16,842 nucleotides of DNA from an uncultured Terrimonas sp. (GTDB lineage: Bacteria > Bacteroidota > Bacteroidia > Chitinophagales > Chitinophagaceae), in contig CAMPJQ010000008.1 in the NCBI GenBank assembly GCA_946886925.1, positions 1-16,842 of the forward strand, given 5' to 3'. Under the pieces are notes generated by a model. It saw only the letters and a program-made list of their open reading frames with translations. It ran no database searches and had not been told where the DNA came from. Positions 1 through 8,835 of the stretch are shown here, piece after piece (the stretch's first letter is position 1; each line of letters opens with the position of its first letter). The position numbers and the translations under genes are program-made.

Positions 1-33
1 CAATAGATTTATAAAATAGCGATTAAACCTTTT

Positions 34-59
34 TTTGATATTCGAAAAGAGTAATATTG
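34..59 (+). promoter_or_regulatory. weak promoter candidate for the catalase gene
   Basis: TTTG at 34-37 and TAATATTG at 52-59 resemble the Bacteroidota primary-sigma elements TTTG (-33) and TAnnTTTG (-7), the latter with one mismatch. The 14-nt spacing is shorter than the usual 17-23, so this is a weak call. It would give a leader of about 20 nt. No OxyR-like site was recognised. Confidence 0.22.
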
Positions 60-85
60 CTGCATAACCAGCAAATTTAAAAGCC

Positions 86-1561
86 ATGGAAAATAATAAG
101 AAATTAACAACCACCACCGGGAATCCCGTTCCCGACAATCAGAACATCCAAACCGCCGGTGCACGGGGACCGGCCCTGTTACAGGACTTTTGGTTTTTGG
201 AAAAAATGGCCCATTTTGATCGTGAAGTAATTCCCGAAAGACGTATGCACGCCAAGGGATCGGGCGCCTATGGAACGTTTACGGTTACCCACGATATTAC
301 ACAGTACACAAAAGCCTCCATTTTTTCTGAACCCGGCAAGAAAACAGACATGTTCGTACGTTTTTCTACCGTAGCAGGAGAACGTGGTGCAGCAGACGCT
401 GAGCGTGACATCCGCGGATTTGCCATGAAATTTTATACCTCCCAGGGTAACTGGGACCTGGTGGGCAACAATACGCCGGTCTTCTTTTTCAGGGACCCCA
501 TGAAATTTCCCGATTTGAACCATGCTGTTAAAAGAGATCCCAAAACAAATTTAAGAAGCGCTGATAACAATTGGGATTTCTGGACATTGCTACCTGAGGC
601 GTTACACCAGGTAACCATAGTAATGAGCGACAGGGGAATTCCCAAATCATACCGGCATATGCATGGTTTTGGTAGCCATACTTTCAGTTTTATTAATGCG
701 GCAAATATCAGGCATTGGGTAAAATTCCATTTCAGAACACAGCAGGGAATTGAAAACCTGTCTGATGAAGAAGCGGCAAAATTAGTTGGTAGCGATAGGG
801 AAACGCATCAGAGAGACCTGTTTGATGCCATTGAAAGAGGTGATTTCCCCAAATGGAAAATGTTCGTGCAGATCATGACGGAAGAGGAAGCCAACAACTC
901 TCCCTTTCATCCCTTTGACTTAACAAAAATATGGCCAAAAGGAGACTACCCTTTGATTCCGGTTGGTGAATTTGAATTGAACCGTAACCCGGAAAATTAC
1001 TTTGCGGAAGTAGAGCAGGCTGCATTTAACCCGGCCAATATTGTTCCCGGCATCGGTTTTTCACCCGACAGGATGTTACAGGGCAGATTGTTTTCATACG
1101 GCGATGCACAACGTTACCGCCTGGGCGTAAATCACTACCAGATACCGGTTAATGGTTCCAAATGCCCCTATCACAGTTTTCACAGGGATGGCGCTATGCG
1201 GGTAGATGGCAATTACGGAGACACAAAACATTATGAACCCAACAGCTTTAATGAATGGCAGGAACAGCCCGAATACAAAGAACCGCCGCTCGCGCTTCAT
1301 GGTGATGCTACCGCCTGGGACTACAGGGCAGACGACAATGATTATTATTCACAACCCGGTAACCTGTTCCGGTTATTGACGGCTGATAAAAAAGAGCTGT
1401 TGTTTAAAAATACGGCCACACAGGTTGGTGGCGCTCAAAAATTTATACAGATCCGGCATATCCGGAATTGCTATAAGGCCGATCCTGCTTATGGAGAAGG
1501 TGTTGCAAAAGCATTGGGATTAACAATGGATGAAGTAAATGGTTTTCAACTGGAGCGGTAA
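86..1561 (+). CDS. katA: monofunctional haem catalase, small-subunit type
   Basis: This 491-residue protein is a classical catalase that dismutates hydrogen peroxide to water and oxygen; it has no visible signal peptide and is probably cytoplasmic. The length fits small-subunit catalases without the C-terminal flavodoxin-like domain. The distal haem side shows [13 protein letters not shown] with catalytic His55. The conserved Asn lies in GNNTP (127-131), within the [14 protein letters not shown] block. The proximal signature RLFSYGDAQ starts at Arg334, with Tyr338 as predicted haem ligand. The ATG at 86 is supported by alignment of the conserved region and an AT-rich leader; no Shine-Dalgarno is visible, as expected for the phylum. 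The gene is transcribed towards the following GH92 gene and separated from it by a strong terminator, so it is not part of the sugar locus. Family assignment is very secure; the symbol katA is a convention only. Confidence 0.97.
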   Translation: MENNKKLTTTTGNPVPDNQNIQTAGARGPALLQDFWFLEKMAHFDREVIPERRMHAKGSGAYGTFTVTHDITQYTKASIFSEPGKKTDMFVRFSTVAGERGAADAERDIRGFAMKFYTSQGNWDLVGNNTPVFFFRDPMKFPDLNHAVKRDPKTNLRSADNNWDFWTLLPEALHQVTIVMSDRGIPKSYRHMHGFGSHTFSFINAANIRHWVKFHFRTQQGIENLSDEEAAKLVGSDRETHQRDLFDAIERGDFPKWKMFVQIMTEEEANNSPFHPFDLTKIWPKGDYPLIPVGEFELNRNPENYFAEVEQAAFNPANIVPGIGFSPDRMLQGRLFSYGDAQRYRLGVNHYQIPVNGSKCPYHSFHRDGAMRVDGNYGDTKHYEPNSFNEWQEQPEYKEPPLALHGDATAWDYRADDNDYYSQPGNLFRLLTADKKELLFKNTATQVGGAQKFIQIRHIRNCYKADPAYGEGVAKALGLTMDEVNGFQLER

Positions 1562-1581
1562 AACCAGTCTTTTATAATACC

Positions 1582-1618
1582 AAAAGCCTTTTGCGCCCTC
1601 AACGCAAAAGGCTTTTTT
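1582..1618 (+). terminator. intrinsic terminator after the catalase gene
   Basis: A perfect 14-bp inverted repeat (AAAAGCCTTTTGCG at 1582-1595 and its complement at 1603-1616) flanks a 7-nt loop and ends in a run of six T at 1613-1618. It sits 20 nt after the catalase stop and 15 nt before the end of the convergent GH92 gene. It may also stop the opposite transcript, but the T-run on that strand is only four bases and merges with the stem. Confidence 0.93.
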
Positions 1619-1633
1619 GATTGCAGAATTAAA

Positions 1634-3979
1634 TTATTGCTGAGACGGAGGTGGTGTTTTAACGCCCCATGCCCTATTGGGCCTGCTTCCCATTATAAAT
1701 AAAAGCTTTCCACCTTCCATCAGTTCCTCCCTGTACAACCAGCAATTGTTCAACGGCTTTCCATTGAACTGAGCCGATTGTATATACATGTTTTCGTCTG
1801 AATTATTCTTCGTTTCAATGATCAGTTTTCTATTATTACCCAATGTGATAGTGGCTTTGTCAAATAAAGGACTCCCGAACTCTATGATAGGTCTTGCATC
1901 CGTAAACCCTTTTACGTCAAACAATCCAAGTGCTGCTAAAACATACCAGGAACCCAACTGTCCCTGGTCTTCATCCTGCCCGTAACCATAGCCGTGAATG
2001 GGTTCCGTTCCATAAAATTCATTGCAGATCAGTCGTGTCCATTTTTGGGTTAACCACGGCCTGCCGGAAAAATTAAAAAGCCAGCTAATGTGCAGGCAGG
2101 GCTGGTTGCCATGATTATACAATGATTTTATACCGGCGAATGCGTCTATTTCTTGACCACCACCAAAACCATTTTTTTGTGAGGATTGAAAAATGCTGTC
2201 TAAACGTTTATTGAACTGGTCCTTTCCTATAGCGCTGATTAACGCAGCAGGATTGTGCGGCACATAAAACGTGTATTGTACTGCATTTCCTTCCTGGAAA
2301 CCCCTCCATGCTTCAAGCGGATTAAAGTTGCCTATAAAAGAACCATCCCCCTTTTTGGGCTGCATGAGTTTGTATTGCGAATTAAAAATAAATTTCCAGC
2401 CATCAGCATACCCGATCAGCGTTTGGTAATCTTTCTTCTTGCCCAATGCTTTGGCCATTTGAGCAGCAGAAAAAGCACTAAAACTATATTCAAGTGTATG
2501 TGAAGCAGAAAAATGCGACCCGGTTGAATCTGTCGTATTCTTTTCAAGATAAGGAACGAAGCCATGTTCAACAAATGCTTTGGTATCCATCTTTCCCGAC
2601 CCCACCTTCCGGTTGCGCCAGTTTAATTCATTGGCTTTAACAGCTTCATAAGCCAGCACTGTATCATAATTGCGTATTCCGGCCTGGTAGGCGCCTGCAA
2701 TGGCCAGTCCAACAAAATTTGTTCCTACACCCGACACGTATTCACTGTTGGCAATGCCATCTCCAAACCATCCCTTATCCTTATAGATCTGCAGTTGCGT
2801 GTTTACGTAATTGCTATACCATTCGGGATAAGACAAAGCCCATAGCTGTGTAATATTCCAAAAAGCTCCCCATATCGCATCGGTATTTATAAATTCAGGT
2901 TTTTCATTTGCATGAACGGGTTTCAGCTGACCAGCCAGTCCCCCATGCATGGGATAAGCGCCATTAACATCGCTGGCGATACCCCTGCCCAGCAATGCAT
3001 GAAACAAGCCGGTATAAAATTTTATCTTGTTTTGCTCATTTGTTCCTTCCACTGCTATTTTACTCAATTCCCGTTGCCATACGTTTTGCGCTTTCAATTT
3101 GGCATCATCAAAAGAAAGTTCGGCTGCTTCCGCTATTAAATTCTCCTTTGCGTTGGCTGTGGAAGTATAGGAAAGTCCTACCTTAATTTCTATATCTTCA
3201 TTTTCAGTGGTTTGATAATTTAAAAAAAGCCCGGCTCCCTTTCCTTTGGCGGATAAAGTATTTTCCAGGATACTATTTTCGGTAAACGCTCCAATACTTT
3301 CAGGTTTTTTACTGATCTCACCATAGAAGTACATGACGACCTTACCCCCGGGGTCATACAAACGAAGATACTGGGGATACGTTGTCACAAAACCTTCAAA
3401 ATGGGTATCATCAATCATATGTATACCCGCATCTGTTACTTCACCGCTTTCTCCCTGCTTGTTACCGACATCAAGTATAATATGCGAATGACTATTTTGA
3501 GGAAAGGTATAACGATGAAAACCCACTCTTTTTGTGGCGGTTAGTTCAGCGGTAATATTATAATCGTCGAGGAATACTTTATAATAACCCGGTTCAGCCA
3601 CCTCATTCTTCCGGTTAAAATGCGAACGGTAACCACCCGATGTATCTTCTAACTTACCGGGCTTTACCTTTAAGGCTCCTGTTGTTGGCATAAAGCTAAC
3701 ACCACCTACCTGCCATTCATGGAAATGCACAAATCCTTCAATGGAGTTTTGCCTTGTGTCATACCCTACAGCTTCCCATCCCGATGCGTTACCATAATGC
3801 CCGTTGGTAGACGGCGCCAGCTTAGCCATGCCATACGGCACTGCCGCAGGGGTGTAAAAAAACCAGCGACTATGTGCCGTACCAATATTGGGATCAACAT
3901 ACTTCAGCAGGTTTTGAGCAGTTAGGCTGTATGGCAGCAGCAACAAAAGAAGCACACGGCATCTGCGTAATATCCTCAT
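1634..3979 (-). CDS. exported GH92 family glycosidase A (putative alpha-mannosidase)
   Basis: Predicted exo-acting, calcium-dependent inverting alpha-mannosidase of family GH92, 781 residues, exported. The chosen start (ATG at 3979-3977) gives a normal signal peptide, MRILRRCRVLLLLLLPYSLTA, with likely cleavage before Gln22. An in-frame ATG at 4042 would add 21 residues before it and is less likely. The GH92 fold follows immediately: DPNIGTAHSRW (29-39), a FVHFHEW motif (83-89), NTDAIWGAFWN (365-375), catalytic-acid motif EGNAVQY (Glu563) and GQDEDQGQ with the Asp669/Asp671 pair, matched by analogy to Bacteroides thetaiotaomicron BT3990. The C-terminal beta-sandwich ends in NRAWG. There is no extra binding domain. 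The common GG-H-G-H-T signature is replaced by AHSRW, so linkage specificity cannot be assumed. The gene is monocistronic here and divergent from the sugar operon. Confidence 0.9.
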   Translation of the reverse strand: MRILRRCRVLLLLLLPYSLTAQNLLKYVDPNIGTAHSRWFFYTPAAVPYGMAKLAPSTNGHYGNASGWEAVGYDTRQNSIEGFVHFHEWQVGGVSFMPTTGALKVKPGKLEDTSGGYRSHFNRKNEVAEPGYYKVFLDDYNITAELTATKRVGFHRYTFPQNSHSHIILDVGNKQGESGEVTDAGIHMIDDTHFEGFVTTYPQYLRLYDPGGKVVMYFYGEISKKPESIGAFTENSILENTLSAKGKGAGLFLNYQTTENEDIEIKVGLSYTSTANAKENLIAEAAELSFDDAKLKAQNVWQRELSKIAVEGTNEQNKIKFYTGLFHALLGRGIASDVNGAYPMHGGLAGQLKPVHANEKPEFINTDAIWGAFWNITQLWALSYPEWYSNYVNTQLQIYKDKGWFGDGIANSEYVSGVGTNFVGLAIAGAYQAGIRNYDTVLAYEAVKANELNWRNRKVGSGKMDTKAFVEHGFVPYLEKNTTDSTGSHFSASHTLEYSFSAFSAAQMAKALGKKKDYQTLIGYADGWKFIFNSQYKLMQPKKGDGSFIGNFNPLEAWRGFQEGNAVQYTFYVPHNPAALISAIGKDQFNKRLDSIFQSSQKNGFGGGQEIDAFAGIKSLYNHGNQPCLHISWLFNFSGRPWLTQKWTRLICNEFYGTEPIHGYGYGQDEDQGQLGSWYVLAALGLFDVKGFTDARPIIEFGSPLFDKATITLGNNRKLIIETKNNSDENMYIQSAQFNGKPLNNCWLYREELMEGGKLLFIMGSRPNRAWGVKTPPPSQQ

Positions 3980-4150
3980 ACAAAAACTAAAAAATAATTG
4001 GGAATGAATAAAAAAGTTTCTACATTTGATATGTATGGACATATAGACATAAATCTACAATTTTCTATTGAATAACGAGGCACAATTTTCATTCAAGTCT
4101 GCACCAGGATATTGAATTACCACCTTTCAGAAAGGCAATGGCGTTTTTAA

Positions 4151-4180
4151 TTTGGTGACAGATGTACAGCAGTATATTTA
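4151..4180 (+). promoter_or_regulatory. candidate Bacteroidota promoter for the sugar operon
   Basis: TTTG at 4151-4154 is followed after 18 nt by TATATTTA at 4173-4180, one base off the -7 consensus TAnnTTTG. Transcription would start near 4187, giving a leader of about 160 nt before the TTG start at 4348, with an intrinsic terminator inside it. The spacing fits the phylum, but the region is AT-rich and a chance match is possible. Confidence 0.4.
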
Positions 4181-4239
4181 AATGAACGGAGTTGTTTTAT
4201 TGCATAATGATTACCAATAAGCACTTTCAGATAATGCAT

Positions 4240-4262
4240 GCAATCCTCCGGGTTGCTTTTTT
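4240..4262 (+). terminator. intrinsic terminator in the operon leader (possible attenuator)
   Basis: GCAATCC (4240-4246) pairs with GGGTTGC (4250-4256) around a 3-nt loop, giving seven base pairs including one T-G wobble. Six T follow at 4257-4262, then G and four more T. No gene on this strand ends upstream, so it either attenuates the operon or ends a short RNA of about 75 nt. An upstream ATTGCAT (4199-4205) can pair with ATGCAAT (4238-4244), which overlaps the left arm of the hairpin. Confidence 0.6.
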
Positions 4263-4347
4263 GTTTTATTTTCAATTGTAAATCTCTGGCACAGGAATAA
4301 GCAGGAGCGGCCTGTCATTATTTATCATTCACTTTAAAAGAAAAACA

Positions 4348-6126
4348 TTGTATAATTCTAATTTCGAGAAGTTTCCTGAAGTAGCAATACATGGCTATAA
4401 CGGACACACAGGCTGGGATGAAATTTCACAGGAACTGCAAAGCCGCACTTATCAAAAAGAAGGTGACTCCTGTGTGATAATTATTGAATGCTATCATGGT
4501 GTTTTAGCTGAACAACTGGTTGAGCAGTTAAAAAAATATACCACCGGTACAATAAAGTTTATTCCGGTGCAACCTGCTATGTCCGATACAGAACAGGTTG
4601 AACATTTGGTATATCCCTATGTCACGGATGATCCTGTTTTTGGACGCATCACTTCGCTCAGTATGAAAAGCTTTTTTCATCCGGAGCGTTTGGAACAACT
4701 AAAGCAGGAGGTTAAAAATAATAAAGGCGTAATATGTATTTATGGAACAGGGGCTTCCCTTATATATGAGTCGCCGCATATACTGGTGTATGCAGATATG
4801 CCCCGCTGGGAAATCCAACTGCGGTTCAGGCGCAATGAAATCAGTAACCTGGGAGCCGATAACCACAACGATGCATTTTCATACCAGTATAAAAGAGCAT
4901 TTTTTGTTGACTGGCGTGTATGCGACAGGTTAAAAAAAGAATTACTGCCCGTGGCTGATTATATACTGGATACAACACACCCGGAGGAACCTAAAATGGT
5001 ATCCGGATCAGCCTTACAGGATGCATTGAAAGAAATAGTTCAACAACCCTTCAGGGTGGTACCCTTTTTTGATCCCGGCCCCTGGGGAGGACAATGGCTG
5101 AAGGAAGTTTGTGATCTGGAAAGAACAGAAAAAAATTTTGCATGGGGATTTGATTGTGTGCCGGAAGAAAACAGTTTGCTCATACGCTTTGATCATATTT
5201 TATTTGAAACACCATCTATTAATCTTGTCTTTAGTGAACCCAAAGCGCTGCTGGGCGATAAAGTATTTGAAGCTTTCGGCGCCGAATTTCCCATACGCTT
5301 TGATTTCCTCGATACAATGCAGGGCGGAAATTTGAGCCTGCAGGTACACCCATTAAAGGAATACATCCGTGAAAAATTTGGAATGGATTATACACAGGAT
5401 GAGAGCTACTATTTTTTGGAAGCACAAAATGATTCTTTTGTATACCTCGGTCTTAAAGAAGGAATTGTTCCGGAGCGGATGATCAGCGACCTGGAAGCAG
5501 CCCAGGCAAACGGGAAAGCATTTGATGCAGATCAGTACGTTGAAAAATGGCCGATCCGCAAACACGACCATGTATTGATCCCGGCAGGAACGGTGCATTG
5601 TTCCGGCGCTAACAGTGTAGTTCTTGAAATTAGCGCCACTCCTTATATTTTTACATTCAAGTTGTGGGACTGGGGAAGAATGGGCATGGATGGAAAGCCT
5701 AGACCTATTTCATTAAAGCACGGCCAAAATTCCATTCAGTGGGATCGTACAACCCAATGGACCAAAAACAATATCCTTAACCAGGTACAAAAAATAGCTG
5801 AAGGAGATGGATGGACGGAAGAAAAGACGGGACTTCATGCAGGTTCCTTTATTGAAACACGAAGACATTGGTTTACAGGAAAGGTTGATCACAATACCAA
5901 TGGCGTTGTAAACATTCTTAATCTTGTAGAGGGCAGGGAAGCGATCGTAGAAAGTCCGGCAGGCGCTTTTAAACCCTTTATTGTGCACTATGCGGAAACT
6001 TTTATTGTGCCGGCTGCTGTGGGTGCATATACTGTTCGTCCTTATGGCGATGGTGAAGGCACAACCTGCTGTACGGTAAAAGCATTTGTAAATACAGAAA
6101 ACCTTGGGGATTATCATAGCAATTAA
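4348..6126 (+). CDS. manA: class I mannose-6-phosphate isomerase with N-terminal kinase-like domain
   Basis: Predicted cytoplasmic, zinc-dependent enzyme interconverting mannose-6-phosphate and fructose-6-phosphate; 592 residues, well over the usual 300-400. Residues about 1-235 form a domain I recognise from fused isomerases of Bacteroidota and Firmicutes, related to uridine kinase but without an intact P-loop (IIIECYHG at 44-51 sits where one would be expected). It retains DDPVFGR (94-100), YGTGASL (132-138) and DWRVCDR (188-194). The isomerase follows: FDPGPWGGQW (241-250) and predicted zinc ligands Gln332 and His334 (QVHP), Glu352 and His417 (GTVHCSG). The start is TTG at 4348: an in-frame stop lies at 4279-4281, no ATG or GTG intervenes, and the first internal ATG (residue 77) would cut the N-terminal domain. 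It leads a probable operon, with the transporter gene only 3 nt downstream. The role of the N-terminal domain is unknown to me. Confidence 0.9.
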   Translation: MYNSNFEKFPEVAIHGYNGHTGWDEISQELQSRTYQKEGDSCVIIIECYHGVLAEQLVEQLKKYTTGTIKFIPVQPAMSDTEQVEHLVYPYVTDDPVFGRITSLSMKSFFHPERLEQLKQEVKNNKGVICIYGTGASLIYESPHILVYADMPRWEIQLRFRRNEISNLGADNHNDAFSYQYKRAFFVDWRVCDRLKKELLPVADYILDTTHPEEPKMVSGSALQDALKEIVQQPFRVVPFFDPGPWGGQWLKEVCDLERTEKNFAWGFDCVPEENSLLIRFDHILFETPSINLVFSEPKALLGDKVFEAFGAEFPIRFDFLDTMQGGNLSLQVHPLKEYIREKFGMDYTQDESYYFLEAQNDSFVYLGLKEGIVPERMISDLEAAQANGKAFDADQYVEKWPIRKHDHVLIPAGTVHCSGANSVVLEISATPYIFTFKLWDWGRMGMDGKPRPISLKHGQNSIQWDRTTQWTKNNILNQVQKIAEGDGWTEEKTGLHAGSFIETRRHWFTGKVDHNTNGVVNILNLVEGREAIVESPAGAFKPFIVHYAETFIVPAAVGAYTVRPYGDGEGTTCCTVKAFVNTENLGDYHSN

Positions 6127-6129
6127 TGT

Positions 6130-7482
6130 ATGAAAAACTATAGTTTAAAATACGTATACCAGTATACTTTTGTAGCGGCCGTTGGTGGTTTGCTTTTTGG
6201 CTATGATACCGCAGTGGTTGCCGGCGCTATCGGTTTTATACAGGAAAAATATAATCTTTCTCCTGCTATGACAGGCTGGGCCGCGTCCTGCGCTTTGATA
6301 GGTTGTATGGCGGGCGCTATGCTGGCCGGAGCACTCAGTGATAAACTGGGACGAAAAAAAGTGCTGATGATATCTGCATTTGCTTTCGCAATTTCATCCG
6401 TTGGCATACTTATTCCCTCAGGTATTGAATATTTTATTCTCTTCCGCTTCGTTGGCGGCATAGGTATTGGCATTGCTTCCATCCTGGCGCCCATGTATAT
6501 TTCGGAGATAGCACCTGCAGACATCAGGGGCAGACTTATATCTATATACCAGTTGGGCATTGTAACAGGTATACTGCTTATCTATTTTGTAAATGCAGGC
6601 ATCGCCGGATTACATGATGACGCATGGAACGTGGATTCCGGATGGAGGTGGATGTTTGGCTCGGGACTTGTTCCCTCCGTTATATTTATCTTTTTGCTGC
6701 TCCCGATACCCGAAAGTCCACGCTGGCTGTCAAAACAAAACCGGTGGAATGAAGCCGATGCTATACTTGCCAAAGTAAATGGCCGGGAAAATGCTGATAA
6801 AGAAATAATTTCCATCCGTGAATCATTAACAGAGAAACAAGCCCCTTTTTCTGACCTGATGAAACCTGGTTTACGCACAGCCTTGATTATCGGTATCGTG
6901 TTATCTGTTTTTTCACAGATCACCGGTATCAATGTAATTATGTATTACGCACCGGAGATATTCAAGGCCACAGGAAGTGGTTCTTCTTCCGCATTAATGC
7001 AAACCGTATGGGTGGGCAGCATTAACTTGCTGCTTACCATCATCGCCATAAAATATGTAGACAAACTGGGACGAAAAAAATTACTCCTTATTGGTTCGGC
7101 AGGCATGGCGGTTTGTTTGGCAATTGTTGGTTTGGCCTTTTATACAGATTCTGCCGGGGGGTATTGGGTGCTGGCGGGCATCCTCCTGTACATTTCTTTT
7201 TTTGCTATTTCCCTGGGGCCCCTCACATTTGTAGTAGTAGCAGAAATATTCCCTAACCACATAAGAGGCAGGGCAATGAGTGTGGCTATATTTTTTTTAT
7301 GGCTCTCCGTATACGTGGTATCGCAAACCTTTCCTATGCTGCTGGAATCAATAGGCAGCGCTTATACGTTCTGGATATATATGATAACCTCTGTAATGGC
7401 TTTTGTTTTTATCTGGAAAGTGGTGCCCGAAACCAAAGGAAAAACACTGGAACAGATACAGGAGATGTGGAGAAAGAGATAG
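6130..7482 (+). CDS. MFS sugar porter (sugar:proton symporter-like)
   Basis: Inner-membrane transporter of the sugar porter family (XylE/GalP/GLUT-like), 450 residues with about twelve hydrophobic segments. Family motifs are clear: GYDTAVVAGA after the first helix, DKLGRKK at 71-77 and again at 311-317 (the two copies of MFS motif A), PESPRW (194-199), GINVIMYY (266-273, preceded by SQIT) and PETKGK (433-438). It begins 3 nt after the isomerase stop, so the two are almost certainly cotranscribed. The context suggests uptake of free mannose released by the exported glycosidases, to be phosphorylated by the ROK kinase encoded downstream. Glucose, xylose or galactose cannot be excluded from sequence alone. 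The cytoplasmic loop after PESPRW and the C-terminal tail have normal lengths; nothing appears truncated. Confidence 0.94.
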   Translation: MKNYSLKYVYQYTFVAAVGGLLFGYDTAVVAGAIGFIQEKYNLSPAMTGWAASCALIGCMAGAMLAGALSDKLGRKKVLMISAFAFAISSVGILIPSGIEYFILFRFVGGIGIGIASILAPMYISEIAPADIRGRLISIYQLGIVTGILLIYFVNAGIAGLHDDAWNVDSGWRWMFGSGLVPSVIFIFLLLPIPESPRWLSKQNRWNEADAILAKVNGRENADKEIISIRESLTEKQAPFSDLMKPGLRTALIIGIVLSVFSQITGINVIMYYAPEIFKATGSGSSSALMQTVWVGSINLLLTIIAIKYVDKLGRKKLLLIGSAGMAVCLAIVGLAFYTDSAGGYWVLAGILLYISFFAISLGPLTFVVVAEIFPNHIRGRAMSVAIFFLWLSVYVVSQTFPMLLESIGSAYTFWIYMITSVMAFVFIWKVVPETKGKTLEQIQEMWRKR

Positions 7483-7568
7483 TGAAGGTGAAAAATGAGA
7501 GGAAAGAGGTAAGAGTATGCTTACGGTGATGCGGGTTTGATTTGTGGAATAACTATCAATTATTAACG

Positions 7569-8774
7569 ATGCGCATACCAGGATTATCTATTATCAGCCT
7601 GTTCATTTTCTTTACAGGAGTTTTAAACTGCGGCTGCTTTACACAAACCAAACAGGATGAACAACTTTCTTCTGATTTGAAATTTACAGCCGCTCCCGCA
7701 CCGGAATGGACAGCACTGTTTAAAAGAAATCACGGCTGGTTCGGTGGCGACGGGATATATTCAATTGCCTTAAGCGGTCTTGAGAAAGAAGGCACTGCAA
7801 AAAAGGATAGTGTACTGATATGGTTTAGCGATTCCTTACTCGGAGACATTAATGATTCGCTGAAGACAGGCCTTACCATGATCAATAACAGCGCGGCATT
7901 ATTGACAGGCGGCAAGCCAGATAGTACGGCACTTCATTTTTACTGGAATAAAAACGCTGAAAACCATGCCTCATCCTTGTTTGTACCCAAAACTCCGCTT
8001 ACGCAAAAGGGAGAGTATTACTGGCTTGGCGATGGATTTGTGAATACGGAAACGAATAATGATATCTATATTTTCGGATATCGTATTAAAAATATTCCCG
8101 GGCAGGCTGTGTTTGGTTTTAAACAAACCGGTAATACACTCATTCGCATACCTGCAGGTGCTAAACTTCCCTTTGAACATACAGAACAAATGGACATTCC
8201 TTTTTTCCAGGGAGAAAATGCTGACTCCATTGGTTCGTTTGGCGCCGGCTTATTGGTTAACACAAAAAAAGCCGGTGCACCAAACGCCGATGGTTACCTG
8301 TATATTTATGGTGTAAGAGGAAAAAATAAAGAGGTTATAGCAGCAAGGGTTTTACCACAGGCCATTGAACAATTTAATGAATGGAAATTCTGGAATGGCA
8401 AATCCTGGACGACCGATATAAAGGACATTCAGCCTGTTGCAGACCGTGCATCCAATGAAATGAGCGTAACACCGATTACAGATGGCCGTTACCTGATGGT
8501 GTTTCAGAAAGATGCGATTGGAACCCATGTGGCAGTAAGAGTTGGAACATCACCCGTTGGCCCCTTTGGCCCCATTACAGACGTATATAATGTAAAAGAT
8601 GACCTGAAAGATTCACCCAATCTTTTTCCTTACAATGCCAAGGCGCATCCTGTACTTTCTAAACCTGGTGAATTACTGATCAGTTATAATATCAACTCCT
8701 TTGACTTTTTGGCGGATATAAAAAAATTCCCCCACCTGTACCGCCCGCGATTTATAAAACTAAAGTATGAATAG
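7569..8774 (+). CDS. DUF4185/DUF5005-like beta-propeller protein, probable lipoprotein
   Basis: A 401-residue exported protein of unknown function. The ATG at 7569 gives a compact hydrophobic N-terminus (about residues 2-20) ending in LNCGC, with Cys21 or Cys23 as possible lipid-attachment sites. Neither fits a textbook lipobox, so lipidation is only likely. A TTG at 7542 would add nine residues and is less natural. The body resembles secreted five-bladed-propeller-like domains of the DUF4185/DUF5005 group: HGWFGGDGIYS (55-65), WFSDSLLGD (85-93), MINNSAAL (104-111), a later MSVTP...GRYLMVFQ stretch, SPVGPFGP, and NAKAHPVLS followed by ELLISYN near the C-terminus. This pattern also recalls GH43/GH130-type propellers, but I cannot identify catalytic residues. 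It lies 86 nt after the transporter gene and 61 nt before GH92 enzyme B, without a visible terminator, so it probably belongs to the operon and acts on or binds the same glycan. Confidence 0.75.
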   Translation: MRIPGLSIISLFIFFTGVLNCGCFTQTKQDEQLSSDLKFTAAPAPEWTALFKRNHGWFGGDGIYSIALSGLEKEGTAKKDSVLIWFSDSLLGDINDSLKTGLTMINNSAALLTGGKPDSTALHFYWNKNAENHASSLFVPKTPLTQKGEYYWLGDGFVNTETNNDIYIFGYRIKNIPGQAVFGFKQTGNTLIRIPAGAKLPFEHTEQMDIPFFQGENADSIGSFGAGLLVNTKKAGAPNADGYLYIYGVRGKNKEVIAARVLPQAIEQFNEWKFWNGKSWTTDIKDIQPVADRASNEMSVTPITDGRYLMVFQKDAIGTHVAVRVGTSPVGPFGPITDVYNVKDDLKDSPNLFPYNAKAHPVLSKPGELLISYNINSFDFLADIKKFPHLYRPRFIKLKYE

Positions 8775-8835
8775 CGGCGGATGATGTTTTCAATTGCTAC
8801 CCGGAATAATAGTACACCAATATAAAAATCTAAAC

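Larger units (their letters stand above)
3980..4347. other. 368-bp divergent intergenic region
   Basis: This AT-rich region separates the start of GH92 enzyme A (-) from the isomerase-led operon (+) and must hold both promoters. I see a candidate promoter and an intrinsic terminator on the + strand, listed separately, and a 6-bp inverted repeat ATATGT/ACATAT with a 4-nt spacer at 4029-4044 that could be an operator or chance. For the minus strand, TAGATTTA at 4057-4050 is one base off TAnnTTTG but lacks a matching -33 element. No credible coding sequence was seen. Confidence 0.7.

Noticed and set aside
3980..4042. Alternative ATG at 4042 for GH92 enzyme A
   Set aside because: It would place about 21 extra residues before a textbook signal peptide; the internal ATG at 3979 gives a normal n-region.
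5713..6117. 134-codon open frame antisense to the isomerase gene
   Set aside because: Product is low-complexity and without family resemblance, while the opposite strand encodes conserved isomerase sequence.
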